64,000 nt of DNA from Anaerolineae bacterium (GTDB lineage: Bacteria; Chloroflexota; Anaerolineae; Aggregatilineales; Phototrophicaceae): positions 38,096-102,095 of the forward strand of contig JADLAY010000027.1 of assembly GCA_020849765.1 (NCBI GenBank). The letters run 5' to 3'. Numbering within the stretch: the first letter of the stretch is position 1; each line of letters opens with the position of its first letter. The notes below the pieces were generated by a model. The model had not been told where the DNA came from and did not search any database. It saw nothing but the letters and a program-made list of their open reading frames with translations. This document shows positions 61,834 to 64,000 of the stretch, one piece after another. Made by a program: the position numbers and the translations under genes.

Positions 61834-62523
61834 ATGAATCACACTATGTTTATTTTTGACTATATAGGCTTTCGTGCAGAAGCCCAGCCATTAATAGAGA
61901 TGGCTGATCAAGGAGATTATAGTGCCGTATTTGAGAAGGCACGGAAAATTGCTCGTCATATAGCTCCAGAAACCTGGATTTTAGAAGACTTGGGGACTAC
62001 ATTAAAAGGGTTCCCAGATAATATGGAGAATTTTCCAATTAGTCGAAATGCGGGATTGTCGTTTTTGATCATCCTCAGTCAATTTTTGGAGCATTCCCTG
62101 ATTCCTCCGCTTGGATTAGGTAATATTGCCAAAATAGGTGCTTCTTTAGGTTGGAGTGAAGCAGATATAAAGTTGTTAAGCATCGGTCTGTCTACAGCAG
62201 CACTGATGAAGCCCGATCTAGTGACAAACCCACAAGAGCGTTCTTCTATATCCGATCCACATTGGCATGATTCTGCTTACTATTGGTGGTGGGTTCAACC
62301 AGAGAACGCTTTTTACACAGGGTGGTGGGACATAGAGCATATGAAATTGCTCGTCGAGAAGATAGAAGCAATTCGCAATCAATTTGAACAGATCAACGTT
62401 GAAGCCTTGAATTTACATTCCTCAGTCACGAAACTTTCGCTACATGAAGATTATGAGAACACAATAACTCAGTTCAAGAAAACCATCTTGCGGGAGAAAG
62501 GTCTATTTTACATCATTTCATAA
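61834..62523 (+). CDS. AT-rich companion gene, candidate immunity protein
   Basis: A 229-residue soluble acidic protein I do not recognise. It is predicted helical, with Trp-rich WHDSAYYWWWVQPENAFYTGWW near residue 150 and no signal or membrane helix. ATG 61834 is chosen because AAGGAG lies seven bases ahead; the frame is open from 61789. Base composition is much AT-richer than the chromosome and similar to the RHS tip upstream, so the two probably arrived together. Position right after a polymorphic-toxin-like gene suggests an immunity protein, but this is by position only. Confidence 0.6.
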   Translation: MNHTMFIFDYIGFRAEAQPLIEMADQGDYSAVFEKARKIARHIAPETWILEDLGTTLKGFPDNMENFPISRNAGLSFLIILSQFLEHSLIPPLGLGNIAKIGASLGWSEADIKLLSIGLSTAALMKPDLVTNPQERSSISDPHWHDSAYYWWWVQPENAFYTGWWDIEHMKLLVEKIEAIRNQFEQINVEALNLHSSVTKLSLHEDYENTITQFKKTILREKGLFYIIS

Positions 62524-62805
62524 GGTCTCTCGCTAAATAAGCGGGCCAAAGGTGCAGAGACAGCTCCACTTCCTACGTTTCGACTGATGTCAAGATCGGT
62601 GCAAAAATCCCCAGAAAGATCGGAAGAGATAGTTGGCGTATCCTACTTATGCCAAATAACCTCGTGAGCGGATTCGAGCCATTAAAAGAGCCAATTTCAG
62701 AGCAAGCGGCGGTTAGGATTCTGAAACACCGGATCAGTTGCACTTTTTGATTCTCACGCTACGATTGTATATACAGACTGAGAATCTGGGGATGGAGGAC
62801 GCAAG
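62524..62805. other. Intergenic region
   Basis: About 280 bases with no credible gene. The last 60 bases hold a promoter-operator-like structure for the BrnA-type gene (reported separately). Confidence 0.4.
62747..62786 (+). promoter_or_regulatory. Promoter and inverted-repeat operator of the BrnA-type gene
   Basis: GATTCTCA (62749-62756) and TGAGAATC (62779-62786) are perfect inverted arms 22 bases apart, enclosing TGTATATACA (62766-62775), a perfect palindrome that contains a -10-like TATATA. Autorepression by the encoded RHH-type protein would fit. Confidence 0.5.
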
Positions 62806-63042
62806 GTGAGTGTGAAGTGGCAATCAGAGCAACAGACTGATCACTCAGAGACACGCAGCTTAAGCGGCGAGCAGCATCCTGAGTGGACGCAAGCCGAGTT
62901 GATCTTGCCAAAGTCCAAAGAGGCAATTAGCTTGCGTCTGGATAAAGATATCATCCAATATTTCAAACGCACTGGTAAGGGCTATCAGACCCGCATGAAT
63001 GCAGTCTTGCGCGCGTACATGGAGGCGCATCAAGGAGGTTAG
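62806..63042 (+). CDS. BrnA-type antitoxin, without neighbouring BrnT toxin
   Basis: A 78-residue protein. The C-terminal part (ISLRLDKDIIQYFKRTGKGYQTRMNAVLRAYMEAH) matches the BrnA antitoxin family: a ribbon-helix-helix DNA-binding domain that autoregulates its operon. In BrnTA systems the toxin gene brnT precedes brnA, but no BrnT-like frame lies in the 280 bases upstream, so this copy is an orphan. GTG 62806 is the start, with GGAGG seven bases ahead. It lies in an accessory zone next to the RHS cassette. Confidence 0.75.
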   Translation: MSVKWQSEQQTDHSETRSLSGEQHPEWTQAELILPKSKEAISLRLDKDIIQYFKRTGKGYQTRMNAVLRAYMEAHQGG

Positions 63043-63079
63043 TAAGCTCGTCGGGTATCCGTGATACCTGGCATAAAAA

Positions 63080-63119
63080 GACAAACACCCACGGCGTCGG
63101 AAACTGTCGGGTGTTTGTC
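63080..63119 (-). terminator. Strong hairpin with T-run on the minus strand
   Basis: Perfect 11-base arms GACAAACACCC (63080-63090) and GGGTGTTTGTC (63109-63119). The T-run (TTTTT) follows on the minus strand, opposite to BrnA; only weak T content follows on the plus strand. It may serve BrnA as a bidirectional stop, or be left from a lost minus-strand gene. Confidence 0.6.
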
Positions 63120-63208
63120 ACATCTTACCCAACCCAACACTCTGGGTAACCTCATAGTTTCACATAAACGGTGATTGCACCCCTTGCATTGCTTTGCTAG
63201 GCTGAGGG

Positions 63209-63420
63209 GTGATGCTGTCCCTGCCGTTTGGGCGTCCTCGTTGTCAGTACCTCACCCTGGGCAAAGTCGGTAAAGCCTTCTTTTCGCCTTTGTTTCGCGT
63301 GCCCTATCCAGTTCTCAGGGCGCACATGCATGTTATTGGCAGATCTGGCCGCGGCAAGAGTAAAGCGCTGGAAAACATCGTTTGCCAGCACATCGCCAAT
63401 GGCATGGAAGGTGGCGCCGA
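63209..63420 (+). pseudogene. Remnant of a conjugation/HerA-type P-loop ATPase
   Basis: The first 70 codons of this frame read like the N-terminus of a VirB4/TraG/HerA-related ATPase: LSLPFGRPRCQYLTLGKVGKAFFSPLFRVPYPVLRAHMHVIGRSGRGKSKALENIVCQHIANGM, including Walker A GRSGRGKS. After about 63420 the sequence turns into unrelated residues and stops at 63607, so Walker B and the rest are missing. It is probably a truncated mobile-element gene. Confidence 0.55.
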
Positions 63421-63786
63421 TTCGTCAGCCCTTCAGGCCGCTGGTGGCGATGCCTTCGGTGAACTGTTTCTGGGTGCAGAAGCACTCACAATTTGCTGTT
63501 CGAAGTCGGGTATTCATTCCCTGCGAATATCTTTGCTTCAGTTACGGTTGCTCTCAACAGGGCCTAAGTGCTCGGTAAATTGCATTGATTGCGCCGCTCA
63601 AATATAGCTCGCAATGTCAGCACTCCCTACTATTCCGTTCAACGTTCTACACCGCACTTTTCCACACTCCTCGCGAGATCCTATGACTGCATTTTGGCTT
63701 CAATAATCGGTGTTCACAGCTGCGCCGCAATTTTGCCGAGGTTTGTAAGGTGTAAATCACTAACAGGTTTATATCGAAACTATATC
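63421..63786. other. Accessory region without recognisable genes
   Basis: About 370 AT-rich bases. Short frames exist on both strands but none shows a family motif or ribosome-binding site. Probably decayed mobile-element DNA. Confidence 0.35.
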
Positions 63787-63814
63787 TAGAACGTGCGTTC
63801 TATCATCGTACAAT
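63787..63814 (+). promoter_or_regulatory. SOS box and promoter of the LexA-like gene
   Basis: TAGAAC GTGC GTTCTA (63787-63802) is a perfect inverted repeat matching the Gram-positive-type LexA box GAAC-RNRY-GTTC. TACAAT (63809-63814) is a good -10 seven bases downstream, so bound repressor would cover the -35 region. Confidence 0.7.
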
Positions 63815-63858
63815 GTTGTCTGTCACGTTTGAAAGCTGTAATACCCGGAGGAGATACT

Positions 63859-64000
63859 ATGCCGCGTGACAGGACGACCGCTGACACAGTCTATGACTTC
63901 ATTCGTCACTACATCGAGACTCATGACCAACTGTCGCCGAGTATCCGCGAGATCGCCGAGGGCTGCTTCATCGGCCTGTCCACCGCAGCTTACTACGTGC
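63859..64000 (+). CDS. LexA-family repressor, 3' partial
   Basis: The first 47 codons are in the window: MPRDRTTADTVYDFIRHYIE, then SPSIREIAEGCFIGLSTAAYYV. This matches the LexA DNA-binding winged helix (the usual motif is PTxREIAExxGLSSxSTVxxHL). ATG 63859 has GGAGGAG (63847-63853) five bases ahead. The cleavage and catalytic Ser-Lys parts lie beyond the window. An SOS box sits directly upstream, consistent with LexA autoregulation. Whether this is the chromosomal lexA or an element-borne copy cannot be told. Confidence 0.8.
   Translation, partial: MPRDRTTADTVYDFIRHYIETHDQLSPSIREIAEGCFIGLSTAAYYV

Noticed and set aside
63421..63607. Continuation of the P-loop ATPase frame as a functional gene
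   Set aside because: The residues after the Walker A segment lose all family character and no Walker B is found before the stop.

Overview
The window reads as a chromosomal segment of a GC-rich Chloroflexota bacterium, probably an Anaerolineae-type lineage. This is an inference: it rests on secreted proteins with Thr/Pro linkers, a von Willebrand A protein with a very long Ala/Thr/Gln region, large GAF-domain histidine kinases, a DUF3048 lipoprotein-like protein, PPC-repeat exoproteins and a eukaryotic-type Ser/Thr kinase. No rRNA, tRNA or CRISPR array was found. Most of the window (1 to about 59.5 kb) is dense, ordinary chromosome. The last 4 kb is an AT-richer, mosaic accessory region.

Layout. 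0-8.6 kb: a site-2 protease (cut by the window edge), an HD-domain protein, queG, a secreted hydrolase, an AlkD-like protein, an acetyltransferase and an aldo/keto reductase on the + strand; then a minus-strand B12-binding protein, meaB and prs. 8.8-19.5 kb: a giant sensor kinase, then minus-strand SDR, holin-family, VWA, HEAT, hypothetical and metallopeptidase-like lipoprotein genes. 19.6-23.8 kb: radical SAM protein, class II aldolase and FGGY kinase. 23.9-27.1 kb: an Mhq-type quinone-stress module, with two tandem ring-cleaving dioxygenases divergent from a MarR regulator and a carboxylesterase; the divergent promoters overlap around a palindrome. 27.1-32.6 kb: a minus-strand run of corA, rnd, a beta-CASP metallohydrolase, a small acidic protein ending in a beta-clamp-binding motif, and a PPC-repeat exoprotein. 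32.7-46.4 kb: a two-component system, thioredoxin/SH3 fusion, TolB-like propeller, YraQ/ArsP-like permease, alr, tgt, PstS-like lipoprotein, TPR-like membrane protein, LmbE deacetylase, DUF3048 protein and an SH3/Thr-Pro/Cys-rich exoprotein. 46.4-59.5 kb: an unknown protein, a receiver-kinase hybrid, rsgA, a Ser/Thr kinase - WD40 lipoprotein - acyltransferase operon, def, a lone sugar-type ABC binding protein, and an overlapping aspartate aminotransferase - pckA pair (aspartate to oxaloacetate to PEP).

59.8-64.0 kb is the accessory region. It starts with a 5'-truncated RHS core protein with a foreign, AT-rich C-terminal tip, followed by an AT-rich gene placed like an immunity gene. Next come a BrnA-type antitoxin without a BrnT toxin, a remnant of a conjugation-type P-loop ATPase, and the start of a LexA-like repressor gene behind a textbook GAAC-N4-GTTC SOS box. 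I consider the RHS tip and its companion gene the best candidate for an undescribed toxin-immunity pair here. Other points worth following are the MhqR-type promoter architecture and the clamp-motif protein.
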